Shown here piece by piece: positions 1 to 8,216 of a stretch of 12,048 nucleotides of DNA. Position 1 is the first letter of the stretch. Each line of letters opens with the position of its first letter. The stretch is from an uncultured Acidaminococcus sp. GTDB taxonomy: Bacteria; Bacillota_C; Negativicutes; Acidaminococcales; Acidaminococcaceae. The stretch lies in contig OMUE01000036.1 of the NCBI GenBank assembly GCA_900314165.1, positions 1 to 12,048 on the forward strand, in the 5' to 3' direction. Under the pieces are notes generated by a model that was not told where the DNA came from, did no database searches, and was given only the letters and a program-made list of their open reading frames with translations. Made by a program: the position numbers and the translations under genes.

Positions 1-419
1 TTGCTGAAAACCTGTACCTGGATCCCGGCACCCGGACCTATGTAGAAGAAACCGGTGGCGCTAACATCATCTTCATCAAAGACAACACTCTGGTAACTCC
101 TAAATCTGATTCCATCCTGCCGTCCATCACTCGTCGCAGCCTGTGCTACCTGGCAGAAAATTATCTGGGCATGAAGGTAGAACACAGACCTGTCCGCTTC
201 GACGAAGTGGGCAGCTTCGAAGAAGCCGGCCTGTGCGGCACCGCAGCTGTTATTTCTCCTGTTGGCCGCATCGTCAATGGCGAACAAGTCATTTCCTTCC
301 CTGCTGGCATGGAAAAGATGGGCCCGAAGATGCAGAAGCTGTATGATACCCTGGTTGGTATCCAGCATGGCACCATTGAAGGACCTGAAGGTTGGGTTCG
401 CACCATCGTTAAGGCCTAA
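1..419 (+). CDS. ilvE: Branched-chain amino acid aminotransferase, C-terminal part
   Basis: Partial gene: the reading frame is open from the window edge (first whole codon at 3) to a TAA at 417-419, giving about 138 C-terminal residues. The protein transfers an amino group between glutamate and the 2-oxo acids of leucine, isoleucine and valine, using PLP in the cytoplasm. The visible part carries fold-type IV BCAT landmarks: an EETGGANIIF segment (family EVG.N.F), the LVTPKSDSILPSITRRS stretch, then GLCGTAAVISPVGRI, the type II BCAT loop that binds the PLP phosphate and shapes the substrate pocket. The catalytic lysine lies upstream, outside the window. A D-amino acid aminotransferase or aminodeoxychorismate lyase is less likely because the GTAAVISPVG block is typical of BCATs. 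A palindromic terminator follows 11 bp after the stop. Confidence 0.9.
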   Translation, partial: AENLYLDPGTRTYVEETGGANIIFIKDNTLVTPKSDSILPSITRRSLCYLAENYLGMKVEHRPVRFDEVGSFEEAGLCGTAAVISPVGRIVNGEQVISFPAGMEKMGPKMQKLYDTLVGIQHGTIEGPEGWVRTIVKA

Positions 420-430
420 GTTGGCAACAA

Positions 431-465
431 AAATCCCTGAAAGCAGCTGCTTTCAGGGATTTTTT
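431..465 (+). terminator. Perfectly palindromic rho-independent terminator after ilvE
   Basis: Positions 431-462 are a perfect 32-base palindrome (arms AAATCCCTGAAAGCAG / CTGCTTTCAGGGATTT). The T-run ends at 465. In a real hairpin the central bases form the loop, leaving about a 14-bp stem. The left side is also preceded by an A-run, so the element could work in both directions, although no convergent gene is present. Confidence 0.85.
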
Positions 466-490
466 CCAATGCAAAAGGATATATAGAAAG

Positions 491-537
491 AACCCACCAC
501 CGGCTTCGCCGGTCCCCCGCCCTTGAAAAGGGCGGAC
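491..537 (-). repeat. Interspersed repeat family A, copy 1 (reverse orientation)
   Basis: Read on the minus strand, this copy starts with a 27-nt block (positions 537 down to 511) identical to copies at 568-594 and 11944-11970, and ends with a conserved GGTGGTGGGTT tail. The constant block contains the hairpin CCGCCCTT/AAGGGCGG. Between block and tail is a copy-specific hairpin, ACCGGC/GCCGGT around a 3-nt loop. It forms an inverted pair with copy 2. No coding potential was seen. Confidence 0.9.
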
Positions 538-567
538 AAGGAGAGAGAACTATGCGAATACATTAAA

Positions 568-617
568 GTCCGCCCTTTTCAAGGGCGGGGGACCATCCGT
601 AGGATGGTGGTGGGTTT
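568..617 (+). repeat. Interspersed repeat family A, copy 2
   Basis: The same 27-nt constant block (568-594) and GGTGGTGGGTTT tail as copies 1 and 3 surround a different hairpin tip, ACCATCC/GGATGGT with loop GTA. Copies 1 and 2 face each other with a 30-nt spacer (538-567), so 491-617 can form one long hairpin or cruciform. The copy ends 18 nt before the ATG at 636, so it lies in the 5' untranslated region of that gene unless transcription starts inside the last bases. Confidence 0.9.
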
Positions 618-635
618 ATTGCATGAGGATATTCT

Positions 636-1274
636 ATGAAGATTGCTTCTATCAACTTCCGCAAACTCATCCACAGGCTTGTCTTCATCCTGTTCGACCA
701 GGATAACCTGGAGCTTATGCACGCTCTGGAAGGCTCGGCCATGCCCTGGAACGAAAGGGTTAACGGGGCCCTGGGCTTCGGCTATGTGGATCACGAGGCG
801 GGCTTTACCTTTGAAGTCCTGTGCTACGGTTTCTGCGACCCTGAGACCCATATCCTGGACCTGTTGCCGGGCAACGACAACGTGACGGAGAAACTGCGTA
901 AAGGCCTTGTGGATAGCAGCGAGGTCTTCGGGGCACCGGAGGAGTCTGCCAGGGAGTTCCAGGACAAGCTGGAGCTGGTGACGGAAGGCTATGAGGATAG
1001 CGAGACCATAGAGGCTGTGCGGGCCAGGGAAGAACTGGACGACAACCGGCATCTGGACTTTCCCGACGACATTATGGTACAGCTCCTGGCTCCGGGAGAA
1101 GCCATAGAGGATTGCGAAATGTGCTGGGTCCGCTGCGAAGGGGCAGGGGAGGAGGGCTTTACCGGCATCCTGCTGGATGAGCCGTTGTTCCATAAAACTG
1201 TCCACAAAGGGGACAAAGTGACGTTTTCGCTGGAATCCTCGCCGGAAGGCACAATCTGCGTGGCAAGGGTATAA
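636..1274 (+). CDS. Uncharacterised 212-aa protein with DUF2314-like C-terminus
   Basis: I do not recognise the whole protein. The C-terminal part (about residues 145-210) resembles DUF2314/YegJ-type domains: a CWVRC strand (W164), then FTGILLDEP (175-183), then KGDKVTF (191-197). That pattern is an aromatic-V strand, G-x-L-x-[ND]-E-P, and K-G-D-x-V-x-F. The N-terminal ~140 residues are acidic and show no motif I can name. There is no signal peptide or convincing membrane segment, so it is probably cytoplasmic. The start is ATG 636, with GAGG at 625-628 upstream. The gene stands alone between terminator and repeat DNA on the left and repeat DNA on the right. Five of its ten arginines use AGG, a codon I did not find in alaS or the 9538-10590 gene, a weak hint of separate ancestry. 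That it is a real gene is likely; the domain call is tentative. Confidence 0.7.
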   Translation: MKIASINFRKLIHRLVFILFDQDNLELMHALEGSAMPWNERVNGALGFGYVDHEAGFTFEVLCYGFCDPETHILDLLPGNDNVTEKLRKGLVDSSEVFGAPEESAREFQDKLELVTEGYEDSETIEAVRAREELDDNRHLDFPDDIMVQLLAPGEAIEDCEMCWVRCEGAGEEGFTGILLDEPLFHKTVHKGDKVTFSLESSPEGTICVARV

Positions 1275-1283
1275 GAAATGAGT

Positions 1284-1289
1284 TATAAT
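1284..1289 (+). promoter_or_regulatory. Possible -10 box for the aminotransferase gene
   Basis: A perfect TATAAT occurs 10 nt after the upstream stop codon. The matching -35 region (around 1261-1266, TGGCAA) is poor, so this is only a candidate. If used, the transcript would carry a ~275-nt leader through the family B and heptad repeats before ATG 1573. No better promoter was found in 1275-1572. Confidence 0.3.
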
Positions 1290-1332
1290 AGACACTAGTA
1301 TAGAAGATTGTAAATAACTTTCAATTTCAATT

Positions 1333-1363
1333 CCGTAGGGGCGCATCGTGAGATGCGCCCACC
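1333..1363 (+). repeat. Repeat family B, copy 1
   Basis: A 31-nt element opening CCGTAGG and ending CCACC. Its core is a 9-bp hairpin GGGCGCATC/GATGCGCCC with loop GTGA. It aligns with the reverse complement of 1390-1420 at 26 of 31 positions. Four of the five differences are two complete base-pair swaps inside the stem; the fifth is in the loop. The sequence type resembles short hairpin repeats common between genes in other Firmicutes. Confidence 0.85.
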
Positions 1364-1389
1364 AAATATTCCTTGAATAAGTATTTTTG

Positions 1390-1420
1390 GGTGGGCTTAT
1401 CTTACGATAAGCCCCTACGG
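1390..1420 (-). repeat. Repeat family B, copy 2 (inverted partner)
   Basis: Inverted counterpart of 1333-1363, separated from it by a 26-nt AT-rich spacer. On the minus strand it reads CCGTAGG, then stem GGGCTTATC/GATAAGCCC with loop GTAA, then CCACC. The two copies can either form their own short hairpins or pair with each other through the shared outer sequences, apart from the two swapped base pairs. Confidence 0.85.
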
Positions 1421-1493
1421 GATACGTGTTAGAAACCTATATTTGTTGTAAGTTAAAACAGAAAGTTATTTGTAAACTCCTCTACTAGATTTT

Positions 1494-1546
1494 AGACGTT
1501 AGATGTTAGTAGTCCTTCGGACTTATCGCACTGACTTCTGACGTCT
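1494..1546. repeat. Inverted repeat with 7-bp period (heptad family)
   Basis: Arms 1494-1510 and 1530-1546 are reverse complements at 14 of 17 positions. They enclose a small perfect hairpin AGTCC-TTC-GGACT (1511-1523). Each arm is built from heptads: GACGTTA then GATGTTA on the left; on the minus strand of the right arm GACGTCA then GAAGTCA. Related 7-bp units recur at 11874-11894 and 12030-12043. Confidence 0.65.
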
Positions 1547-1572
1547 TACTCAAGCAAAAAGGGTGATACTGT

Positions 1573-2760
1573 ATGATCAATGAAAAAATGTATGAATTAG
1601 GTTCCAAAAAATCTACGATTCGGGCCATCTTTGAATTTGGTCAAAAACGGATCGCTGAAGTAGGTGCGGAAAATGTGTATGACTACAGCCTGGGCAACCC
1701 TAATGTGCCCTCTCCTGAGTTCATTAAACAAGCTGTCATCGACATTATGAATGAACTGCCGCCTCAGGCCATCCATAGCTACACCGTAGCTCCCGGCGCT
1801 CCGGCTGTCCGCGATGTACTGGCTAAGGACATCAACCGCCGTTTCGGCACCCATTTTACGAAAGACAACCTGTTCATGGTCAGCGGCGCTGCTGCTGCCA
1901 TTACCATCTGCTTCAAGGCTCTGACAGAACCGGAAGACGAATTCGTGGTCTGCGCTCCGTTCTTCCCGGAATATAAATGCTTCGTCGAAGCTCACGGGGC
2001 AAAACTGGTGGTGGTTCCGGCCCGTCTGGAAGACTTCCAGGTGAACTTCCCGGAATTTGAAAAAGCCATTACGAAACACACGAAGGGCGTTATTATCAAC
2101 TCCCCCAACAACCCCAGCGGTGTGGTGTTCAGTGAAGAAACCATTAAGAAGATTGCAGAAATCCTGACCGCCAAGGAAAAGGAATTCGGTCATCCTATCT
2201 TCATCATTTCCGATGAACCCTACCGGGAAATCGCCTATGATGGCATCAAGGTTCCCTACATCCCTCTGTACTACAAGAACACCCTGGTATGCTATTCCTA
2301 CAGCAAATCCTTCTCCCTGCCCGGCGAACGTATCGGCTATATCGTAGTGCCCAGCGAAGTGGACGGCTTCGAGAAACTGTATCCGTCTATCGCCGGTGCT
2401 GCCCGGATCCTGTGCCACGTCAATGCGCCCAGCCTGTGGCAGCTGGTGGTAGCCCGCTGTGCCGGCAAGCCCAGCGACATCAAACCCTACTACGACAACG
2501 GCATGCTGCTGTACAACGGCTTGAAGGAAGCCGGTTTCTGGGTTCTGAAACCTCAGGGCGCCTTCTACCTGTTCCCGAAATGCCTGGAAGAAGACGACTA
2601 TGCGTTCTGCGAACACGCTAAGAAATACGACCTGCTGCTGGTGCCCGGCACGGACTTCGGCTGCCCTGGTTATTTCCGGGCTTCCTACTGCATCAACCAC
2701 GACACCATCGCCCGCAGCCTGCCTATCTTTAAGAAGCTGGCTGAGGACTATAAGAAGTAA
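1573..2760 (+). CDS. PLP-dependent aminotransferase, class I/II (aspartate aminotransferase-like)
   Basis: A 395-aa cytoplasmic fold-type I aminotransferase, the usual length. Landmarks in order: the N-terminal DYSLGNPNVPSP segment (37-48) that covers the substrate; the SGAAAAI loop (104-110) that holds the PLP phosphate; NNPSG (179-183) with the Asn that contacts the cofactor; SDEPY (213-217) with Asp214 for the pyridine nitrogen and Tyr217 for the PLP oxygen; SYSKSFSLPGERIGY (242-256) with Lys245 as the Schiff-base lysine; and FRASY (368-372) with Arg369 for the substrate carboxylate. All catalytic positions are present, so it should be active. Substrate cannot be fixed from sequence alone: aspartate, alanine or aromatic amino acids are possible. 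An AGGGTG RBS precedes ATG 1573, and a terminator follows the stop, so it is probably transcribed alone. Confidence 0.9.
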   Translation: MINEKMYELGSKKSTIRAIFEFGQKRIAEVGAENVYDYSLGNPNVPSPEFIKQAVIDIMNELPPQAIHSYTVAPGAPAVRDVLAKDINRRFGTHFTKDNLFMVSGAAAAITICFKALTEPEDEFVVCAPFFPEYKCFVEAHGAKLVVVPARLEDFQVNFPEFEKAITKHTKGVIINSPNNPSGVVFSEETIKKIAEILTAKEKEFGHPIFIISDEPYREIAYDGIKVPYIPLYYKNTLVCYSYSKSFSLPGERIGYIVVPSEVDGFEKLYPSIAGAARILCHVNAPSLWQLVVARCAGKPSDIKPYYDNGMLLYNGLKEAGFWVLKPQGAFYLFPKCLEEDDYAFCEHAKKYDLLLVPGTDFGCPGYFRASYCINHDTIARSLPIFKKLAEDYKK

Positions 2761-2775
2761 GTTCACAAGAAATCC

Positions 2776-2814
2776 AATGAAAAAGAGCTGCGCTAAGCGT
2801 GGCTCTTTTTCATT
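2776..2814 (+). terminator. Rho-independent terminator after the aminotransferase
   Basis: A 13-bp perfect stem AATGAAAAAGAGC (2776-2788) / GCTCTTTTTCATT (2802-2814) with a 13-nt loop. The T-rich right arm provides the U-tract. The A/T-symmetric arms could also stop transcription from the other strand. It ends only 4 nt before the -35 box of the alaS promoter. Confidence 0.8.
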
Positions 2815-2818
2815 TCCA

Positions 2819-2847
2819 TTGACTTCCTATCCTAAATTTTATATAAT
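2819..2847 (+). promoter_or_regulatory. Sigma-A promoter of the alaS operon
   Basis: TTGACT (2819-2824, five of six consensus bases), a 17-nt spacer and a perfect TATAAT (2842-2847). The start point should be near 2854, giving an ~86-nt leader to ATG 2940. This is the only near-consensus promoter I found in the window. It fits between the preceding terminator and alaS. Confidence 0.8.
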
Positions 2848-2886
2848 TTTTCAGATGTAAAGATTTTGTTTATCCTTGTTTTAAGC

Positions 2887-2909
2887 CAGCGCTTCTACCT
2901 GAAACGCTG
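2887..2909 (+). other. Stem-loop in the alaS leader
   Basis: CAGCG (2887-2891) pairs with CGCTG (2905-2909). After one C-A mismatch, TTC pairs with GAA, leaving loop TACCT. It has no U-tract, so it is not a terminator, and no T-box antiterminator sequence accompanies it. It ends 17 nt upstream of the RBS and could affect mRNA stability or translation; that is inference. Confidence 0.4.
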
Positions 2910-2939
2910 AGATGTGTGTAACTGTTGGGAGACGTGTGA

Positions 2940-5564
<2,625 letters not shown>

Positions 5565-5576
5565 GAAGGTGCAGTG

Positions 5577-6107
5577 ATGGATGTAAGAGTGAAGTTAGGA
5601 CAGGCCATGCATGACCTGATGGAAGAAAAGCCCTGGGACGAGGTGACCATACCGGAGATCCTGGACAAGGCCGGGGTAAGCTGGGAAGATTTTAATGCCC
5701 ATTTCTCTTCCAAGCGGGAATTGGCCCACTGGGAGTACCTGCATATCCTGGCCAAACATGGCAAGGAGATTTTGAGCAGCCGGTGCTGGTCAGAAGGATT
5801 GTACAAGAAGTTTCTGGTGTACCAGAAACACCTGGCCTTTCTTCAAAATCTCTACCAAAGCAGTGATGTGGAAGCCGTGCGGGTGTCCAACCGGCGGTTT
5901 GTGCGGGATGCGTATCATGTGATGCTGCGCAAAGCCGGTGCGGACCTGGACAACCCCCATATCCAGTTTGCTACGGAAATGGTGGTCGTCGGCGGAGAAG
6001 AAATGACCATGCGGTGGATCCTGGAAGGCATGAAGGTGCCCATTGAAGTGATGCTGGTGTTGTTCCAGGAATCCATTCCACTGTGTATCAGTCAATACTT
6101 TTATTGA
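5577..6107 (+). CDS. TetR-type transcriptional regulator
   Basis: A 176-aa predicted DNA-binding protein. Residues 1-50 fit a TetR N-terminal domain: a leading helix (VKLGQAMHDLMEEKPWDEV), then the helix-turn-helix from about Thr24 to Phe43 (IPEILDKAGVSWEDFNAHF) and SKREL. The C-terminus has the pattern V-V-V-G-G-x(6)-W-I-L-E-G-M, which resembles the TetR_C_7 group seen in DhaS-like regulators. The ligand is unknown. The start is chosen at ATG 5577, 7 nt after GAAGG (5565-5569); the in-frame GTG at 5574 would be too close. It begins 12 bp after alaS, so it is almost certainly cotranscribed with it. It is not a known alaS partner, and no divergent target gene is adjacent, so its target may lie elsewhere. 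A hairpin terminator candidate follows. Confidence 0.8.
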   Translation: MDVRVKLGQAMHDLMEEKPWDEVTIPEILDKAGVSWEDFNAHFSSKRELAHWEYLHILAKHGKEILSSRCWSEGLYKKFLVYQKHLAFLQNLYQSSDVEAVRVSNRRFVRDAYHVMLRKAGADLDNPHIQFATEMVVVGGEEMTMRWILEGMKVPIEVMLVLFQESIPLCISQYFY

Positions 6108-6113
6108 TTCATT

Positions 6114-6147
6114 ATATGGGGAAACGCTTGTTTCTCCATATTTTGTT
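6114..6147 (+). terminator. Terminator or attenuator between the TetR gene and ireB
   Basis: A 12-bp stem ATATGGGGAAAC (6114-6125) / GTTTCTCCATAT (6130-6141) has one G-U pair and loop GCTT, and is followed by TTTGTT. The U-tract is short, so read-through into ireB is plausible. No clear promoter was found between it and ATG 6192, which favours partial termination over a hard operon boundary. Confidence 0.55.
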
Positions 6148-6148
6148 A

Positions 6149-6166
6149 CCTGCCGGATTTGGCAGG
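6149..6166 (+). other. Small stem-loop upstream of the ireB RBS
   Basis: CCTGCC (6149-6154) and GGCAGG (6161-6166) form a 6-bp GC-rich stem with loop GGATTT. It stands between the upstream hairpin and the strong RBS AAGGAGGG (6178-6185). It has no U-tract. It may influence mRNA processing or stability; nothing more can be said. Confidence 0.35.
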
Positions 6167-6191
6167 CATCTGAACCTAAGGAGGGAATAGT

Positions 6192-6455
6192 ATGTCTCAT
6201 ACGACACAGGAAACCACGATGTTTACTCCGGTACCGGAGACAATGACGGTAGCTGAAACCATCCGTGAGGTGGCTGCAGCCCTGAAGGAAAAGGGGTACA
6301 ACCCTATCGACCAGTTGGCAGGGTATCTGCTCAGCGGGGATCCGGCCTATGTGACCAGCTACAAAGATGCCCGGCTGAAGATCCGCCGCTATGAACGGTA
6401 TGAGCTCATTGAAGCCCTGCTGCAAGCTTATTTGAAGGATACAAAAGTAAAATGA
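6192..6455 (+). CDS. ireB: IreB-family regulatory phosphoprotein (UPF0297/DUF965)
   Basis: An 87-aa small cytoplasmic protein, the usual family size. The hallmark core is [20 protein letters not shown] followed by [12 protein letters not shown] and a helical tail [14 protein letters not shown]. In Enterococcus faecalis, IreB is phosphorylated on two N-terminal threonines by the PASTA kinase IreK and restrains cephalosporin resistance. Here the N-terminus is Thr-rich (T4, T5, T8, T9, T12). By alignment to the E. faecalis N-terminus, T5 and T8 would correspond to its phosphothreonines 4 and 7; this is my alignment, not a tested site. Start ATG 6192 follows AAGGAGGG by 6 nt. Its stop overlaps the ruvX start as ATGA (6452-6455), the usual Firmicutes alaS-ireB-ruvX order. 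Confidence 0.9.
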   Translation: MSHTTQETTMFTPVPETMTVAETIREVAAALKEKGYNPIDQLAGYLLSGDPAYVTSYKDARLKIRRYERYELIEALLQAYLKDTKVK

Positions 6456-6871
6456 GGATTATGGGACTGGACTTAGGGACCCGCACCATCGGCACTGCTG
6501 TCAGCGACGAAACGGGCTTCATTGCCCGGGGTGTGGAGACCATCCACAGGAAAGGCCTGGAAAAAGACCTGGCCCGCATCGGAGAGATTGTGGCACAGGA
6601 ACAGGTAGGCCGGTTCGTGCTGGGCTACCCCAAGAATATGAACGGGTCCATTGGAGAGAGAGCCAAAGCCAGTGAGGAATTCGCGGAACTGCTGAAGCAG
6701 CGGTTTCCGTCCATTCCCGTCGTGTTATGGGATGAGAGATTGTCCACAGTGGCTGCCGAGAAAGTCTTGATCGAGGCTGATCTCCAGAGAAAGAAACGGA
6801 AGAAGATCATCGATATGATGGCCGCAGTGGTCATCCTGCAAAACTATCTGGACAGCCAAAGGAGGCTATAA
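6452..6871 (+). CDS. ruvX: RuvX/YqgF pre-16S rRNA nuclease (putative Holliday junction resolvase)
   Basis: A 139-aa RNase H-fold nuclease, the normal family length. In E. coli, YqgF takes part in 5'-end processing of 16S rRNA; the resolvase label comes from structural similarity to RuvC. All expected acidic residues are visible: D7 in [11 protein letters not shown]95 in WDERLST, and D121 in [20 protein letters not shown] (58-66) is the other family block. The start at ATG 6452 gives the common MRIMGLD N-terminus and a 4-nt ATGA overlap with ireB; an alternative ATG at 6461 would remove the first three residues and has a badly spaced RBS. The last codons (Gln-Arg-Arg-Leu) contain the RBS of the next gene, so the two are tightly linked. 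Confidence 0.93.
   Translation: MRIMGLDLGTRTIGTAVSDETGFIARGVETIHRKGLEKDLARIGEIVAQEQVGRFVLGYPKNMNGSIGERAKASEEFAELLKQRFPSIPVVLWDERLSTVAAEKVLIEADLQRKKRKKIIDMMAAVVILQNYLDSQRRL
6858..6865 (+). promoter_or_regulatory. RBS of the DUF1292 gene, inside the end of ruvX
   Basis: AAAGGAGG is a near-perfect Shine-Dalgarno sequence 8 nt before ATG 6874. It lies entirely within the last ruvX codons, encoding the C-terminal Gln-Arg-Arg. This constrains both genes and favours translational coupling. Confidence 0.8.
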
Positions 6872-6873
6872 CC

Positions 6874-7185
6874 ATGGCAAACAAGGACGATTTTATGGAT
6901 ACGGAAGATCAGGAAGCCGTCATTATGGTGACGGACGAGGATGGCAACGAATCCTACTATCTGGAAGAAATGGTCATCCCTATGGACAACAAGAACTTCG
7001 CCATGCTGACGGAACTGGGCAAGGACGATGAGGACGATGAAGAATCCGATAATGTAATCATCGCCCGCATTGAGTTCAACGAAAATGGCGACCCGATCTA
7101 CCTGGATCCTACGGAAGAGGAATTCGAAAAGGTCAAGGCTGCCTACGAACAGATCATGGACGAAATGGAAGACGAGGAAAAATAA
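6874..7185 (+). CDS. DUF1292 domain protein (YrzB-like)
   Basis: A 103-aa, very acidic protein of unknown function. The middle shows the DUF1292 pattern: ITVTDEDGNE-like start (VIMVTDEDGNESYYLEE), then NKNFAMLTEL, an acidic loop KDDEDDEESDN, and the strand VIIARIEFNENGD ending in ...YLDPTEEEFEKVKAAYEQIMDE. It has no cysteine clusters, membrane segments or signal peptide, so it is expected in the cytoplasm. The family is regularly found next to ireB and ruvX in Firmicutes, which suggests a shared pathway, but no biochemical role can be read from the sequence. Start ATG 6874 has a strong RBS at 6858-6865. It ends 14 bp before mltG. Confidence 0.88.
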   Translation: MANKDDFMDTEDQEAVIMVTDEDGNESYYLEEMVIPMDNKNFAMLTELGKDDEDDEESDNVIIARIEFNENGDPIYLDPTEEEFEKVKAAYEQIMDEMEDEEK

Positions 7186-7199
7186 AGGGCTGATCCTGA

Positions 7200-8216
7200 A
7201 TGATAAAAAAATTATTTGGTTTGGTGATCACCCTCCTTCTGCTCGTGGCTGCCGGCGGTTATGGCTATGTGAATTTCTATAACGGCCAAAGCAGCCTGGC
7301 TACCGGTGAAAAAGTAAAGTTCACCGTCAAAGAAGGCATGACTACCTCAGAAATTGCAACCATGCTTCATGATCTGAAGCTTATCGAAATCCCGGAAGTG
7401 TTCCGGGTGGCGGTGAAGGTTCAACGGCTGGACAACAAACTGCAGGCCGGGAACTATGAATTGACGGCTGGCATGTCCGACCAGGAAATCATCAAGGCCC
7501 TGACCACGGGCAAGACCCGCTTCAACAAATTCTCCGTGCCGGAAGGCAGCACCGTAAAAGACATTGCCCGGAAGCTGGAAAAGGAACACCTGGGCTCCGC
7601 CGGTGCCTTTATGGCTGCAGCAAAAAGCTATGCGCCGTACCCCTACATGGATACTACGAATCCTGATGTGCCCCTGAAGGCCGAAGGCTTTGTGTGCCCG
7701 TCCACGTATTATCTGCCGGAAGATGCCAAAGAACAGGACATCCTGGCCATGATGGTCAAGGAGTTCGACAAGCAGCTGACCCCGGAAATGCGCGACGATG
7801 TTATGAGCAGCCACCAGAGCCTGCGGGACATCGTGAACATGGCGGCCATGGTGGAACGGGAAGCCACGTTTAAAGAAGAGATGCCCCTGATTGCAGGGGT
7901 CTTCATCAAACGGGTGCACATGGGCATGCCCATCCAGTCCGATACCACCATCCAATATATCCTGGGAGAACAGAAGAAAGAAATCACCTTCGATGACCTG
8001 AAGCTGGATTCTCCCTACAACACGTACACCCACAAGGGACTGCCCCCGGGACCCATTGCGAACCCCAGCATGGACGCCCTGCGGGCCGTACTGCATCCGG
8101 TTATTACGGATTATCTGTATTTTGTAGCTGATAAAGACGGTCACCATCAATTTACGAAGACCTACGAAGAACATCTGGCTATGATCAAGAAAATCAACGG
8201 AGATACGGAACCATGA
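7200..8216 (+). CDS. mltG: Endolytic murein transglycosylase MltG
   Basis: A 338-aa inner-membrane enzyme that cuts nascent peptidoglycan glycan strands and so limits their length. Residues 5-23 form one N-terminal membrane anchor after a Lys-Lys start (MIKKLFGL), placing the rest outside the membrane. Residues about 40-105 make the LysM-like subdomain (FTVKEGMTTSEIATML). The YceG/MltG catalytic domain follows: EGFVCPSTYYLP (162-173), the catalytic Glu219 in MAAMVEREA, QSDTTIQYIL (246-255), and the signature SPYNTYTHKGLPPGPIANPS (271-290). Catalytic and signature residues are intact. The RBS is modest (AGGG at 7186-7189, 10 nt upstream). The stop overlaps the U32 gene start as ATGA (8213-8216). 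Neighbouring IreB points to the kinase-linked envelope regulation known for this locus in other Firmicutes. Confidence 0.95.
   Translation: MIKKLFGLVITLLLLVAAGGYGYVNFYNGQSSLATGEKVKFTVKEGMTTSEIATMLHDLKLIEIPEVFRVAVKVQRLDNKLQAGNYELTAGMSDQEIIKALTTGKTRFNKFSVPEGSTVKDIARKLEKEHLGSAGAFMAAAKSYAPYPYMDTTNPDVPLKAEGFVCPSTYYLPEDAKEQDILAMMVKEFDKQLTPEMRDDVMSSHQSLRDIVNMAAMVEREATFKEEMPLIAGVFIKRVHMGMPIQSDTTIQYILGEQKKEITFDDLKLDSPYNTYTHKGLPPGPIANPSMDALRAVLHPVITDYLYFVADKDGHHQFTKTYEEHLAMIKKINGDTEP

Larger units (their letters stand above)
1275..1572. other. 298-bp gene-free interval filled with repeats
   Basis: No credible gene lies here. The interval contains an isolated TATAAT (1284-1289), an 11-bp inverted repeat AAATAACTTTC/GAAAGTTATTT (1312-1322 and 1461-1471) that brackets the two family B repeats, and an imperfect hairpin with 7-bp periodicity (1494-1546). 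The RBS of the next gene is AGGGTG at about 1560-1565, 7 nt before ATG 1573. No good terminator for the 636-1274 gene was found. Confidence 0.7.

Noticed and set aside
491..617. CRISPR-like repeats or a tRNA-like fold
   Set aside because: The repeats are inverted rather than direct, there is no regular spacer array or cas gene, and no anticodon arm, T-arm or CCA pattern is present.
579..1346. 255-codon minus-strand frame opposite the DUF2314-like gene
   Set aside because: It runs through repeat copy A2 and has no recognisable motif, whereas the + frame has an RBS and a DUF2314-like end. It is the one case where the + gene itself is not a well-known family, so this is slightly less certain.
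2854..2939. T-box riboswitch in the alaS leader
   Set aside because: The leader is only about 86 nt, lacks a T-box sequence and has no terminator hairpin before alaS.
5574..5576. GTG start for the TetR gene
   Set aside because: It leaves only about 2-4 nt from the RBS; ATG 5577 has normal spacing.
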